NCBI GenBank assembly: GCA_946544555.1
Contig: CAMNMI010000012.1
Location: forward strand, 1-13,935
Origin: an uncultured Rickettsiales bacterium
GTDB taxonomy: Bacteria; Pseudomonadota; Alphaproteobacteria; Rickettsiales; Deianiraeaceae
Reading direction: 5' to 3'
Length of the DNA: 13,935 bases
The notes beneath the pieces are model-generated. The model worked only from the letters and a program-made list of their open reading frames with translations. It searched no databases and was not told where the DNA came from. The translations under genes and the position numbers were made by a program. This document shows, in pieces, positions 5,906 through 12,982 of this stretch. The first letter of the stretch is position 1; every line of letters begins with the position of its first letter.

Positions 5906-6190
5906 ATGAGAAAGATAATGAATTATTCAAAGGTTAAAGTTAAAAAAGGCGACGAAGTTGTGATTATTTCTGGTAATCACAAAGGCAAGAAAGGAGCTGT
6001 GAAATTTGTGTTTCCAAAAATTGGAGCGGTTGTCGTTGAGGGTGTTAACATTGTGAAGAGGGCCGTAAAACCGCAGCACAACAACAATGAAAATTTCTTG
6101 AAACGTGAAAAGCCAATTGCAATTTCAAAAGTAAGAATTTTGAAAGCAGGAGCTAAAAAAGTTGCAAAGAAAAGTGTTAAGAAAAGTTAA
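5906..6190 (+). CDS. rplX: 50S ribosomal protein L24 (uL24)
   Basis: This 94-residue protein starts large-subunit assembly at domain I of 23S rRNA. The KOW motif is at residues 12-30 (VKKGDEVVIISGNHKGKKG), followed by VVVEGVNIVKRAVKP (42-56) and ISKVRIL (73-79). It is somewhat shorter than E. coli L24 (104) and ends in a Lys/Ala tail. The start at 5906, in the junction TAATATG, is used; an internal ATG at 5918 would remove four residues and is possible. Confidence 0.96.
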   Translation: MRKIMNYSKVKVKKGDEVVIISGNHKGKKGAVKFVFPKIGAVVVEGVNIVKRAVKPQHNNNENFLKREKPIAISKVRILKAGAKKVAKKSVKKS

Positions 6191-6192
6191 GT

Positions 6193-6732
6193 ATGGGATA
6201 TTTTGAAGAGTTATACAAAACAAAAATTGTTGCTGATTTGAAGAATAAATTTGGCATTAAAAATCCACATTGCGTTCCAAAAATTAGCAAGATAGTCGTC
6301 AGTGCTGGCTTCGGAAAAGACGGAAATGACAAGAAATTTTTTGAAGGAACAATGAATGAAATTGCCTTGATTACTGGTCGCAAACCATGTTATCGTAAGT
6401 CAAAAAGAGCAATCGCAGGATTTAACTTGAAGGAAGGTCAGAACGTTGGAACATTTGTCACATTGAGAGGAAAAACAATGTACGAATTTTTAGAAAGATT
6501 GATTTACTTGTCGCTGCCAAGAATTCACGACTTCAAGGGCTTTTCAAGAAAGTCATTTGACAAGCACAACAATTTTGCATTTGGTATAAAAGACCACTTG
6601 ATTTTTACAGAATTGAGTTATGATACCATTGTGAAAAATCGCGGTTTAAATATTATGTTCACTATTGAGAATGCAAAAACACAGGATCAAGCGTGTGAAT
6701 TATTAAGAGGTTTTGAGTTTCCAATAAAGTAA
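6193..6732 (+). CDS. rplE: 50S ribosomal protein L5 (uL5)
   Basis: This 179-residue protein, the usual length, binds 5S rRNA in the central protuberance and contacts P-site tRNA. Family blocks are ITGRKPCYRKSKRAIAGF (residues 60-77), KEGQNVGTFVTLRG (80-93), MYEFLERL (96-103), LPRIHDFKGF (108-117) and FAFGIKDHLIFTEL (128-141). Two bases (GT) separate it from the L24 stop and there is no Shine-Dalgarno sequence. Leucine codons are 8 TTG, 5 TTA and 1 CTG by hand count, a useful reference for the cluster's codon bias. Confidence 0.98.
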   Translation: MGYFEELYKTKIVADLKNKFGIKNPHCVPKISKIVVSAGFGKDGNDKKFFEGTMNEIALITGRKPCYRKSKRAIAGFNLKEGQNVGTFVTLRGKTMYEFLERLIYLSLPRIHDFKGFSRKSFDKHNNFAFGIKDHLIFTELSYDTIVKNRGLNIMFTIENAKTQDQACELLRGFEFPIK

Positions 6733-6734
6733 AT

Positions 6735-7031
6735 ATGGCAAAAAAAAGCATGATAAACAAAAATGAAAGACGCAGAAAAGCGATTGAGTTGAGGAAAGAA
6801 AAGAGAAGAAATTTTGCAACCCTTCTTCTTTCAGACGAGTTGGATATTGAATCAAAGTTCAAATTGATGAAAATTTTGGACAAAACACAAGGTTCGTCAT
6901 ACATAAAATACAGAAATCGTTGCGCAATTACAGGTCGCCCTCGTGGATATCGCGGTGGTGTTGGACTTTGCCGCGCGGCATTGCGTCATTACGCATCATT
7001 TGGTTTTATAGCTGGTGTAAAAAAGAATTAA
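6735..7031 (+). CDS. rpsN: 30S ribosomal protein S14, zinc-free long form (uS14)
   Basis: This 98-residue protein of the 30S head is the long type. It has NRCAITGRPRGYRGG (residues 61-75), CRAALRHYASFGFIAGVKK (79-97) and only two isolated Cys, so the two CxxC pairs of the short zinc-binding form are missing. The N-terminal half is strongly basic (NERRRKAIELRKEKRRNF, 10-27). The long C-minus form in the spc cluster is the usual state in Proteobacteria and fits the proposed lineage. A 2-base gap follows L5. Confidence 0.98.
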   Translation: MAKKSMINKNERRRKAIELRKEKRRNFATLLLSDELDIESKFKLMKILDKTQGSSYIKYRNRCAITGRPRGYRGGVGLCRAALRHYASFGFIAGVKKN

Positions 7032-7032
7032 T

Positions 7033-7434
7033 ATGTCAGGGAAATATTTATTAGGAAACATGCTGTCTGCAATTCACAACAAAAAGTTCTTCTACGAGAA
7101 GCCAGTCGTGGTTGAATATAATGGGCTTTGCGAAGACGTTTTGAAAGTCATGGAGAACGCTGGATACGTAAAGGAATTTAAAATTGTTGAAAACGAAGGC
7201 AAGAAAAATATAGAGGTTTTGTTGCAGATTATTGCTGGCAGAAAAACGATTAACAGCTTTAAATTGGTGTCAAAACCAGGATGTCGTCAATACGCGGACA
7301 AAGACAAAATGAAGAAAATATTGAGCTACAATCCATTTGCTTTAACGATTGTATCAACATCAAAGGGTGTAATTCCAGTTAAAGAGGCGGTTGAACTTGG
7401 GGTTGGCGGTGAAGTGTTGTGTGAAATATTCTAA
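7033..7434 (+). CDS. rpsH: 30S ribosomal protein S8 (uS8)
   Basis: This 133-residue protein binds the central domain of 16S rRNA; in E. coli it represses the spc operon. The signature STSKGVIPVKEAVELGVGGE (residues 108-127) and the terminal EVLCEIF are diagnostic, with VLKVMENAGYVKEF (36-49) and LVSKPGCRQY (78-87) upstream. The start is within TAATATG after S14. Whether an S8 regulatory hairpin exists on the mRNA near L5, as in E. coli, was not evident by eye. Confidence 0.98.
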   Translation: MSGKYLLGNMLSAIHNKKFFYEKPVVVEYNGLCEDVLKVMENAGYVKEFKIVENEGKKNIEVLLQIIAGRKTINSFKLVSKPGCRQYADKDKMKKILSYNPFALTIVSTSKGVIPVKEAVELGVGGEVLCEIF

Positions 7435-7435
7435 T

Positions 7436-7960
7436 ATGTCAAGGATGGTAAAAAAACAGTTGCCGGTTGTTGATGGCATGAGCTTTACGACAGAGGGGGA
7501 TAATTTTATCGTATCAAACTCAAACGGCTCTATTGCTATAAATTTGAATAATAGAGTTGCGATTGACACGACAAACGGGTTAGCTTTCAAGTCATTGGAG
7601 GACGAGGACAAAGGCGCGTTGGCTACTATTTATGTGCTTGTGAAGAACGCAATGGATGATTTGAAAAATGGCTACACAGCAAACTTGAAAATGATTGGAG
7701 TTGGTTTTAAAGCAAGTGTGAACGGCAAGTTTTTGAGGACATATGTTGGATTGAGCCATGATGTGATTTTTGCAATTCCAGAAGGATTGACAGTCACGGT
7801 AGCAAATGACACAGAGATAACAATCAAAGGGCACAATCGCGGCAAGGTCATGCAGTTTGCGCGCTCTGTTAGAGACATCAAAAAGCCAGAACCTTACAAA
7901 GGAAAAGGCATTTTCTTGAACAATGAAAAAATATTGAGGAAGGAAGGTAAAAAGAAATAG
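7436..7960 (+). CDS. rplF: 50S ribosomal protein L6 (uL6)
   Basis: This 174-residue protein near the factor-binding site of the 50S subunit consists of two similar domains. The C-terminal signature PEPYKGKGI (residues 151-159) and the tail EGKKK are clear, as are GYTANLKMIGVGFKASV (79-95) and YVGLSHDV (103-110). The usual GxDKQxVG segment is GHNRGKVMQ (132-140), a local divergence. The ATG at 7436 in the TAATATG junction is chosen over a possible upstream in-frame start inside rpsH, because the N-terminus then matches the family. An ATG three codons later is an alternative. Confidence 0.96.
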   Translation: MSRMVKKQLPVVDGMSFTTEGDNFIVSNSNGSIAINLNNRVAIDTTNGLAFKSLEDEDKGALATIYVLVKNAMDDLKNGYTANLKMIGVGFKASVNGKFLRTYVGLSHDVIFAIPEGLTVTVANDTEITIKGHNRGKVMQFARSVRDIKKPEPYKGKGIFLNNEKILRKEGKKK

Positions 7961-7962
7961 TT

Positions 7963-8310
7963 ATGCGTGAGTATAGAAGACAAAAAAGGGCGAGTGCCAT
8001 CAAGAAAATACGGGCCAAGTTTGGATACGGATGCCAGTATGAAGTGCTTTTGTTTTGCAGTAACAAGAATGTCTACGCACAGGTCGTTGACTTGAAAAGC
8101 GGAAATACGTTGCTCGGTGCGTCAACATTGGCGTTGCGTGATGGAGCAAAGAACTGCAGGAACATCAAAAAAGCAGAAGAGTTGGGCAAGATTTTGGCCG
8201 ACAAATGTAAAGAGAAAAAGATAACAAAAATTTCTTTTAACCGTGCTGAAAAGATTTTCCACGGTGTTGTTAAGTCAGTGGCAGACAGTTTTTATGGTAA
8301 TTTGAATTGA
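7963..8310 (+). CDS. rplR: 50S ribosomal protein L18 (uL18)
   Basis: This 115-residue protein, the usual length, binds 5S rRNA with L5. It has a basic N-terminus (RRQKRASAIKKIRAK, residues 5-19), the strand pair SNKNVYAQVVD (33-43), a central ASTLALRDG block (53-61) and the C-terminal helix FHGVVKSVADSF (99-110). Family members typically end FDRGGYxYHGRVKALADAAR; here the equivalent is FNRAEKIFHG, so the glycine turn is missing. It is joined to L6 by TAGTTATG and lies 4 bp before S5. Confidence 0.96.
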   Translation: MREYRRQKRASAIKKIRAKFGYGCQYEVLLFCSNKNVYAQVVDLKSGNTLLGASTLALRDGAKNCRNIKKAEELGKILADKCKEKKITKISFNRAEKIFHGVVKSVADSFYGNLN

Positions 8311-8314
8311 TTTT

Positions 8315-8890
8315 ATGTTAGTAAGTTCAAAAGTAGTCAACAAAAAATTCTACAATATAGAGTTTGAAGAGAAGGTTCTATCAATCGGCCGTGTCGTGAA
8401 GGTTGTAAAAGGAGGAAGAATTTTTTCATTTTCAGTTTTGGTCGCAATTGGTAGCAAAAATGGATGCTTTGGTATTGGCCTCGGCAAAGCATTGGAGATT
8501 AACGAAGCGCGCAAAAAGGCCATAAATAACGCGAAGAAAAATCTTTACCAAATTGTTTTGACAAAGGACAAAACCATTCCACATGCCGTTGAGGCCAAGT
8601 GCGGAGCCACCAGAGTTGTCATCAGACCAGCTCAAGTAGGTCGCGGAATTATTGCAGGTGGTGCCATGAGAACAATTTTGGACTGTCTAGGATTGCGCGA
8701 TGTGGTGGCGAAATGTGTGGGCTCGTCCAATGTCTACAACCTGTCTTATGCAACCGTAAAGGCGCTCTTGAAGCTGAAATCATCAAAATATTATGCAGGT
8801 TTGAAAAAAAATAACAAAAAACTTGATTTTAATATTGCCGAGTTAGAAGACAATGGTAGTGAAACAATTGAGTCAACTGTTGAGGAGTAA
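8315..8890 (+). CDS. rpsE: 30S ribosomal protein S5 (uS5)
   Basis: This 191-residue protein of the 30S body affects decoding accuracy and, with S3 and S4, forms the mRNA entry pore. The N-terminal dsRBD-like domain has [21 protein letters not shown] (two blocks, 26-33 and 34-46) and GIGLGKALE (53-61). The C-terminal domain has [14 protein letters not shown] (109-122) and [16 protein letters not shown] (136-151). Arg110 stands where E. coli has Thr103 (GTGIIAGG), next to a residue known for ribosomal-ambiguity mutations. The last 30 residues form an acidic extension. L30, normally the next gene, is absent. Confidence 0.97.
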   Translation: MLVSSKVVNKKFYNIEFEEKVLSIGRVVKVVKGGRIFSFSVLVAIGSKNGCFGIGLGKALEINEARKKAINNAKKNLYQIVLTKDKTIPHAVEAKCGATRVVIRPAQVGRGIIAGGAMRTILDCLGLRDVVAKCVGSSNVYNLSYATVKALLKLKSSKYYAGLKKNNKKLDFNIAELEDNGSETIESTVEE

Positions 8891-8895
8891 TTGAT

Positions 8896-9345
8896 ATGAA
8901 ATTGAATAGTTTTACAAAGACAACAAAAGACCGCAAGAGGGTTGCAAGAGGCGCAAGAAGTGGCTTTGGACGCACAGCAGGACGCGGACACAAAGGTTAT
9001 AAGGCGCGCTCAGGAAGCACAGTTAAGGGCTTTGAAGGAGGACAAACTCCAATTTATCGCCGTCTTCCAATGCGCGGTTTTAACAGTAAAAAAGAGGGCG
9101 CAAAGGAAGTTTCATTGAAGCGTTTGGTGTGTTTTGTTGGAAGTAAAATTAGCGAGATCAACCCAGAGGTTTTGGCTAGCTATGGAGTTATAAAGGACAG
9201 CGAGAAGACGAATGTTAGATTGATTGGCTCAGACATTGACCTTAAAAAGATTGAAGGAATTAAGAAAATTGTCGTTTGCTCGGCGTCAGCAAGCGTGGTT
9301 GAAAAGTTAAAAAAAGCAGGTGTTGAAGTGGTTTTGAATAAATAA
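8896..9345 (+). CDS. rplO: 50S ribosomal protein L15 (uL15)
   Basis: This 149-residue protein is a late 50S assembly factor. The Gly/Arg-rich N-terminal extension with [16 protein letters not shown] (residues 23-38) and [15 protein letters not shown] (48-62) is the family hallmark. The globular C-terminal part ends [16 protein letters not shown] (131-146). GAGGAG at 8882-8887 is 8 bases before the ATG and is the best Shine-Dalgarno candidate of the cluster after S19. rpmD is missing upstream (5-bp gap) and secY downstream (2-bp gap), so L15 is flanked by two losses. Confidence 0.97.
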   Translation: MKLNSFTKTTKDRKRVARGARSGFGRTAGRGHKGYKARSGSTVKGFEGGQTPIYRRLPMRGFNSKKEGAKEVSLKRLVCFVGSKISEINPEVLASYGVIKDSEKTNVRLIGSDIDLKKIEGIKKIVVCSASASVVEKLKKAGVEVVLNK

Positions 9346-9347
9346 TT

Positions 9348-9734
9348 ATGGCAAGTTCAGTAAGAATTTCTGGTGTCAACTTACCTATTGAAAAGAAGGT
9401 GTATGTGAGTTTGTCCTATCTGTTTGGCATAGGAAGGGTGCTTGGTAAGAAAATTTGCAAGGATCTTGGCATTGACTGCGAGCGCAGAATGAAAGATTTG
9501 AGCGATGAAGAGGTTGAAAAATTGCGTATTCACATTGACAAGCACTTTGTTGTTGAGGGTGATTTGCGCGGACAAATTAGTCAGAATATCAAATTGATGA
9601 TTTCCATCGGATGTTATAGAGGAGCGCGGCACCGTTTGCGCTTGCCAGTCCACGGACAAAGAACAAAAACAAATGCAAAGACGAGGAAGGGTCGCAGCGC
9701 TCCAATCGCAAATAAGAAGGTAGCAGTAAAATAG
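9348..9734 (+). CDS. rpsM: 30S ribosomal protein S13 (uS13)
   Basis: This 128-residue protein of the 30S head bridges to L5 and contacts P-site tRNA. It shows RISGVNLPIEKKV (residues 6-18), the helix-two-turn-helix core with LFGIGRVLGKKICKDLGI (25-42) and the C-terminal tail YRGARHRLRLPVHGQRTKTN (90-109) followed by AKTRKGR. The tail differs slightly from the usual RHRxGLPVRGQRT. It normally follows secY, adk and sometimes rpmJ; here it starts 2 bp after the L15 stop. Confidence 0.98.
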   Translation: MASSVRISGVNLPIEKKVYVSLSYLFGIGRVLGKKICKDLGIDCERRMKDLSDEEVEKLRIHIDKHFVVEGDLRGQISQNIKLMISIGCYRGARHRLRLPVHGQRTKTNAKTRKGRSAPIANKKVAVK

Positions 9735-9740
9735 TTTAAT

Positions 9741-10118
9741 ATGGCAAAGGTTAACAAACAATTAAAATCCTGTTCAATCGGCGTGGTTTACGTTTCGGCC
9801 GGTTTCAACAATACAATCGTGTCTGTGGCGGACGAGAGTGGCAACGTTTTGAGTTGGTCTTCGTCAGGAAAAATGAAGTTCAAAGGCGCACAGAAAAGCA
9901 CTCCTTATGCAGCACAAGTTGTGGCCGACAATGCGGCAAGAGCGGCAATTGAAAAATACAGACTGAAAACAGTTTCGGTTGTCTTGAATGGTCCGGGTGC
10001 AGGCCGCGAGTCGGCTGTTAAAGCGCTGCAAACGGCAGGTTTGATAGTCACGGCAATTGTTGATATAACTCCAATCGTTCACAATGGTTGCAGGCCACCA
10101 AAACGCAGAAGAGTGTAA
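9741..10118 (+). CDS. rpsK: 30S ribosomal protein S11 (uS11)
   Basis: This 125-residue protein of the 30S platform contacts mRNA near the E site. Diagnostic blocks are [16 protein letters not shown] (residues 16-31), [13 protein letters not shown] (47-59), [14 protein letters not shown] (83-96), and the tail [18 protein letters not shown] (108-125). The Asn-Gly in HNGC is the usual site for isoaspartate formation. Length is normal. A 6-bp spacer follows S13 with no Shine-Dalgarno sequence. rpsD (S4) is not found between this gene and rpoA, as in alphaproteobacteria. Confidence 0.98.
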   Translation: MAKVNKQLKSCSIGVVYVSAGFNNTIVSVADESGNVLSWSSSGKMKFKGAQKSTPYAAQVVADNAARAAIEKYRLKTVSVVLNGPGAGRESAVKALQTAGLIVTAIVDITPIVHNGCRPPKRRRV

Positions 10119-10130
10119 TAGTTTTTGAAT

Positions 10131-11168
10131 ATGGGAATTGAAATTTACAGTAAGAACATAGTTTTTCCAAAGAAGTTTCAGGTTGAAATGGATGAGAGCG
10201 GAAAGCACGGAAAATTCACGGTTTATCCCCTTCAAAAGGGCTTCGGCGTGACCGTCGGAAACATTTTGCGCCGTACGATGCTGTCATCAATTAGGGGTAT
10301 CGCTATTGACACATTGAAGATTTCGGATGCACAACATGAATATTCAGTGATTTCTGGTGTCAAGGAAGAGGTTGCAGAGATAATTTATAACCTGCGCAGG
10401 ATTGTTTTTGCGTCTGAAATGGATAGCTTTAACTTGAAATTTTCTGTCAAGGGCCCTAAAAAAGTGTATGCATCGGACATCAAATTGCCAATGGGTGCAA
10501 GCATTGTTAACCCAAAATTGTATTTGTTTGAAATTACGACAGACAGAACAGTTGAGTTGGAAATGCACTTGATTGCTGGTATTGGAGACATTTTTGTCAA
10601 TCAAGCAGAACAGCAAACCATAGATAGCATCCCGCTTGACAAGCATTTTAGCCCTGTATTGAATGTGGCTGTCAGTATTTCTCAAACACGTGTTGACAAA
10701 CAAACTGACTATGATAAATTGGTCTTGGATGTAGACACAAACGGCGCCGTGAGTGCTGAAAATGCCTTCAAGGTCGCAGTGTCAATATTGTCAAACTTCT
10801 TGTCATCAATCAGCGATGTTCAAGAAAAGATGTATCTTAATGTTGAGAATAATGAGGTCGCAAGCAACATGATTGCTACGGATGAGAGCGGTTATAACTA
10901 TAATCTGTTGCGCAAGATTGACGACCTTGAATTGTCAGTGCGTTCACAGAATTGTTTGAAAAGCGATGGTATTGAATACATCGGTGATTTGGTTGTTCGT
11001 AATGAAAACGACATGTTGAGAACGCCAAACTTTGGTCGTAAGTCATTAAATGAGTTGAAGCAGTTGCTTTCACAAATGAAGTTAAAGTTTGGAATGAACA
11101 TTGAATGGCCACCAAAAGACATGAAGGCTTTACAAGCGGAGGCAAAGAAATTTTTTGATGGCGAGTAA
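10131..11168 (+). CDS. rpoA: DNA-directed RNA polymerase subunit alpha
   Basis: This 345-residue protein forms the alpha dimer that nucleates RNA polymerase. The N-terminal domain has the dimerisation segment [18 protein letters not shown] (residues 36-53). The linker runs to about 255. The C-terminal domain keeps the UP-element and activator contacts: [11 protein letters not shown] (271-281, with R271, N274, C275) and [10 protein letters not shown] (301-310, with G302, K304 and S305). The ATG at 10131 is used; an in-frame TTG two codons earlier is not needed. There is a 12-bp gap from S11 and a 14-bp gap to L17. A complete alpha-CTD implies that UP-element-type promoter recognition is retained in this organism. 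Confidence 0.98.
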   Translation: MGIEIYSKNIVFPKKFQVEMDESGKHGKFTVYPLQKGFGVTVGNILRRTMLSSIRGIAIDTLKISDAQHEYSVISGVKEEVAEIIYNLRRIVFASEMDSFNLKFSVKGPKKVYASDIKLPMGASIVNPKLYLFEITTDRTVELEMHLIAGIGDIFVNQAEQQTIDSIPLDKHFSPVLNVAVSISQTRVDKQTDYDKLVLDVDTNGAVSAENAFKVAVSILSNFLSSISDVQEKMYLNVENNEVASNMIATDESGYNYNLLRKIDDLELSVRSQNCLKSDGIEYIGDLVVRNENDMLRTPNFGRKSLNELKQLLSQMKLKFGMNIEWPPKDMKALQAEAKKFFDGE

Positions 11169-11182
11169 TTAGTAATTTGTAT

Positions 11183-11530
11183 ATGAGACATGGTTCTGGA
11201 AAGAAAATTTTAGGCATGCCAAGCTCACAAAGGGCAGCGGTTTTACGTAATTTGATGATTTCATTATTAAAGTGCGGAAAGATTGAAACAACGCTTGCAA
11301 AGGCAAAAGTTTTGGCTCCCAGCATTGAGAAAATGATAACACTTGCGAAGGAACAAAATTTGGCCAACACACGTATTTTAGCAGCTCGCCTTGACAAGGA
11401 AAGTGTTGCGAGCATTTATGAAATTGCAAAGAAATTTGCAGACAAAAAAGGTGGCTACACAAGAATAATAAAGACATGGCGTAGATACGGCGATGGCGCA
11501 GAGACAGCGATAGTTGAATTTGCGTTTTAA
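11183..11530 (+). CDS. rplQ: 50S ribosomal protein L17 (bL17)
   Basis: This 115-residue protein near the tunnel exit starts MRHGSGKKILGMPSSQRAAV, the standard opening, where the usual SSHR is SSQR. It contains ETTLAKAKVLAPSIEKMIT (residues 35-53) and GGYTRIIK (90-97), ending VEFAF. The ATG at 11183 is preferred over an in-frame TTG at 11177, because MRHG is the universal N-terminus. This is the classical last gene of the alpha operon, but the reading continues into the M23 gene after only 8 bp and no terminator hairpin is present. Confidence 0.97.
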   Translation: MRHGSGKKILGMPSSQRAAVLRNLMISLLKCGKIETTLAKAKVLAPSIEKMITLAKEQNLANTRILAARLDKESVASIYEIAKKFADKKGGYTRIIKTWRRYGDGAETAIVEFAF

Positions 11531-11538
11531 GGTTATGT

Positions 11539-12981
11539 ATGCGTTTTCAAGAAGCTATTTCCAAGTTAATCCATAAGTGTGGATGCAAATTTGGAAGTGG
11601 TAATGGTTTTTTTTTGAGACACAAATTTTTCTTTATTGGCTTTTTAGTTGGCCTGTTTGTTGCAATTTTATTTGTCAGGATTGTTTTTAATAGCAGTTTT
11701 GAGCAGCTAAAATTGCTGGATGACCCAATGCTTGACAGAGAATTATTTGTAAAAAGTCATAACTATTTAAAGGTCAAGGGCGCCAATGACAAAATTGATT
11801 TTTCAGAAATGGAAGACAGCGAGCCGTTAGTCATCAGAAAAACAAAAGTCAGCAAGGACTTTATGCTTGAACGTGGCGACAATTTGGCATTGCTACTGAC
11901 AAAAAACGGTTTTGACAGAAACGAAGTTGTAAAAATTGTCAATTTGTTGGCAAAAGTGAAGGCCGATTTATCTCATTTGTCAACGGGGCAAGCATTCAAA
12001 ATTACATATAATTCAATCATTTCATATAACAAAATCAGCACTTTGAATTCTTTAATAAGGCCAGTAAAAAGAGAAAAAAACGAGCGCATGGTAATTGAAA
12101 AGCTGTTTTTCAAACATAGCAACGGCATGAAATATACAATCATCAAAAACGATGATGACTTCACGGTGCACATTGAAAAGCCGAAGTTTGTGACAAAAAC
12201 ACACATTGTCACTGGGATAATAAATACGAGCTTGTTTGCTGATGTCGTGGACGCAGATGTCAAGCCAACCACGTTGCATAATGTCCTAAATGAATACGCT
12301 TTCTTGATTGACTTCCAGCGTGATTTGCACCCTGGCGACCAGTTCGTGTTTATTCTGGATACATCAAAGGATGCAGATGGGGACACAGTGGCTGAAAAGG
12401 TGCTTTACATGAACCTAATTTTGAGCGGAAAGAAGCACGAAATTTTCAACTTTAATGACAAATTCTACAATCGCAATGGTGAGAGTGTTAAGAAAACACT
12501 ACTGATGACACCTGTGGACGGCGCAAAGATTACCAGTAATTTCATGTCAAAGCGCAGACACCCAATCCTTGGTTATAGTCGTGCACACAAAGGCGTTGAC
12601 ATGGCAGCTCCAACAGGCACACCAATCTTTGCTGCAGGTGACGGCGTCATTACGGTCAAAAAGCGTGATGGTGGCTATGGCAATTGGATTGAAGTCAAGC
12701 ATAATACAAGCTACTCTACCAGATACGCACACATGAGCCGCTTTGCAAATGTGTCGGTTGGGCAGAGAGTCAGACAGCGTCAGGTCATTGGATATGTTGG
12801 TATGACAGGTATGGCAACTGGTCCGCACCTGCACTACGAAGTGCTTCGCAATGGCACACAAATCAATCCAAAACAGATGACACTCCCATCGGTGCACAAA
12901 TTAACAAAAGACAAGTTGACTGACTTCAAGAAAATTGTGGCCGAGCTTGATGGCATGTTGCATAGAAATGGCGTGAATTGA
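11539..12981 (+). CDS. Membrane-anchored M23 metallopeptidase (probable murein DD-endopeptidase)
   Basis: This 480-residue enzyme probably cuts peptide cross-links in peptidoglycan during growth or division. A short cytoplasmic N-terminus is followed by one membrane segment (about residues 29-50). A middle region includes a LysM/OapA-like segment (LERGDNLALLLTKNGF, 110-125) and the second domain seen in MepM/NMB0315-type proteins (DFQRDLHPGDQF, 258-269). The catalytic M23 domain spans about 325-445. All active-site residues are present: His350 and Asp354 (HKGVD), His398 (YAH), and His430 and His432 (HLH). It should therefore be active, in the periplasm. AAGG at 11529-11532, 6 bases before the ATG, is a weak Shine-Dalgarno sequence. 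It lies 8 bp after L17 and 1 bp before the TraT-like gene. The exact substrate bond is inferred. Confidence 0.93.
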   Translation: MRFQEAISKLIHKCGCKFGSGNGFFLRHKFFFIGFLVGLFVAILFVRIVFNSSFEQLKLLDDPMLDRELFVKSHNYLKVKGANDKIDFSEMEDSEPLVIRKTKVSKDFMLERGDNLALLLTKNGFDRNEVVKIVNLLAKVKADLSHLSTGQAFKITYNSIISYNKISTLNSLIRPVKREKNERMVIEKLFFKHSNGMKYTIIKNDDDFTVHIEKPKFVTKTHIVTGIINTSLFADVVDADVKPTTLHNVLNEYAFLIDFQRDLHPGDQFVFILDTSKDADGDTVAEKVLYMNLILSGKKHEIFNFNDKFYNRNGESVKKTLLMTPVDGAKITSNFMSKRRHPILGYSRAHKGVDMAAPTGTPIFAAGDGVITVKKRDGGYGNWIEVKHNTSYSTRYAHMSRFANVSVGQRVRQRQVIGYVGMTGMATGPHLHYEVLRNGTQINPKQMTLPSVHKLTKDKLTDFKKIVAELDGMLHRNGVN

Positions 12982-12982
12982 T

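Noticed and set aside
7391..7435. Earlier in-frame start for L6 inside rpsH
   Set aside because: The extra residues are out-of-frame S8 sequence and do not match L6.
10125..10130. TTG start two codons before rpoA ATG, and the similar TTG at 11177 before L17
   Set aside because: ATG codons immediately downstream match the family N-termini (MRHG for L17).
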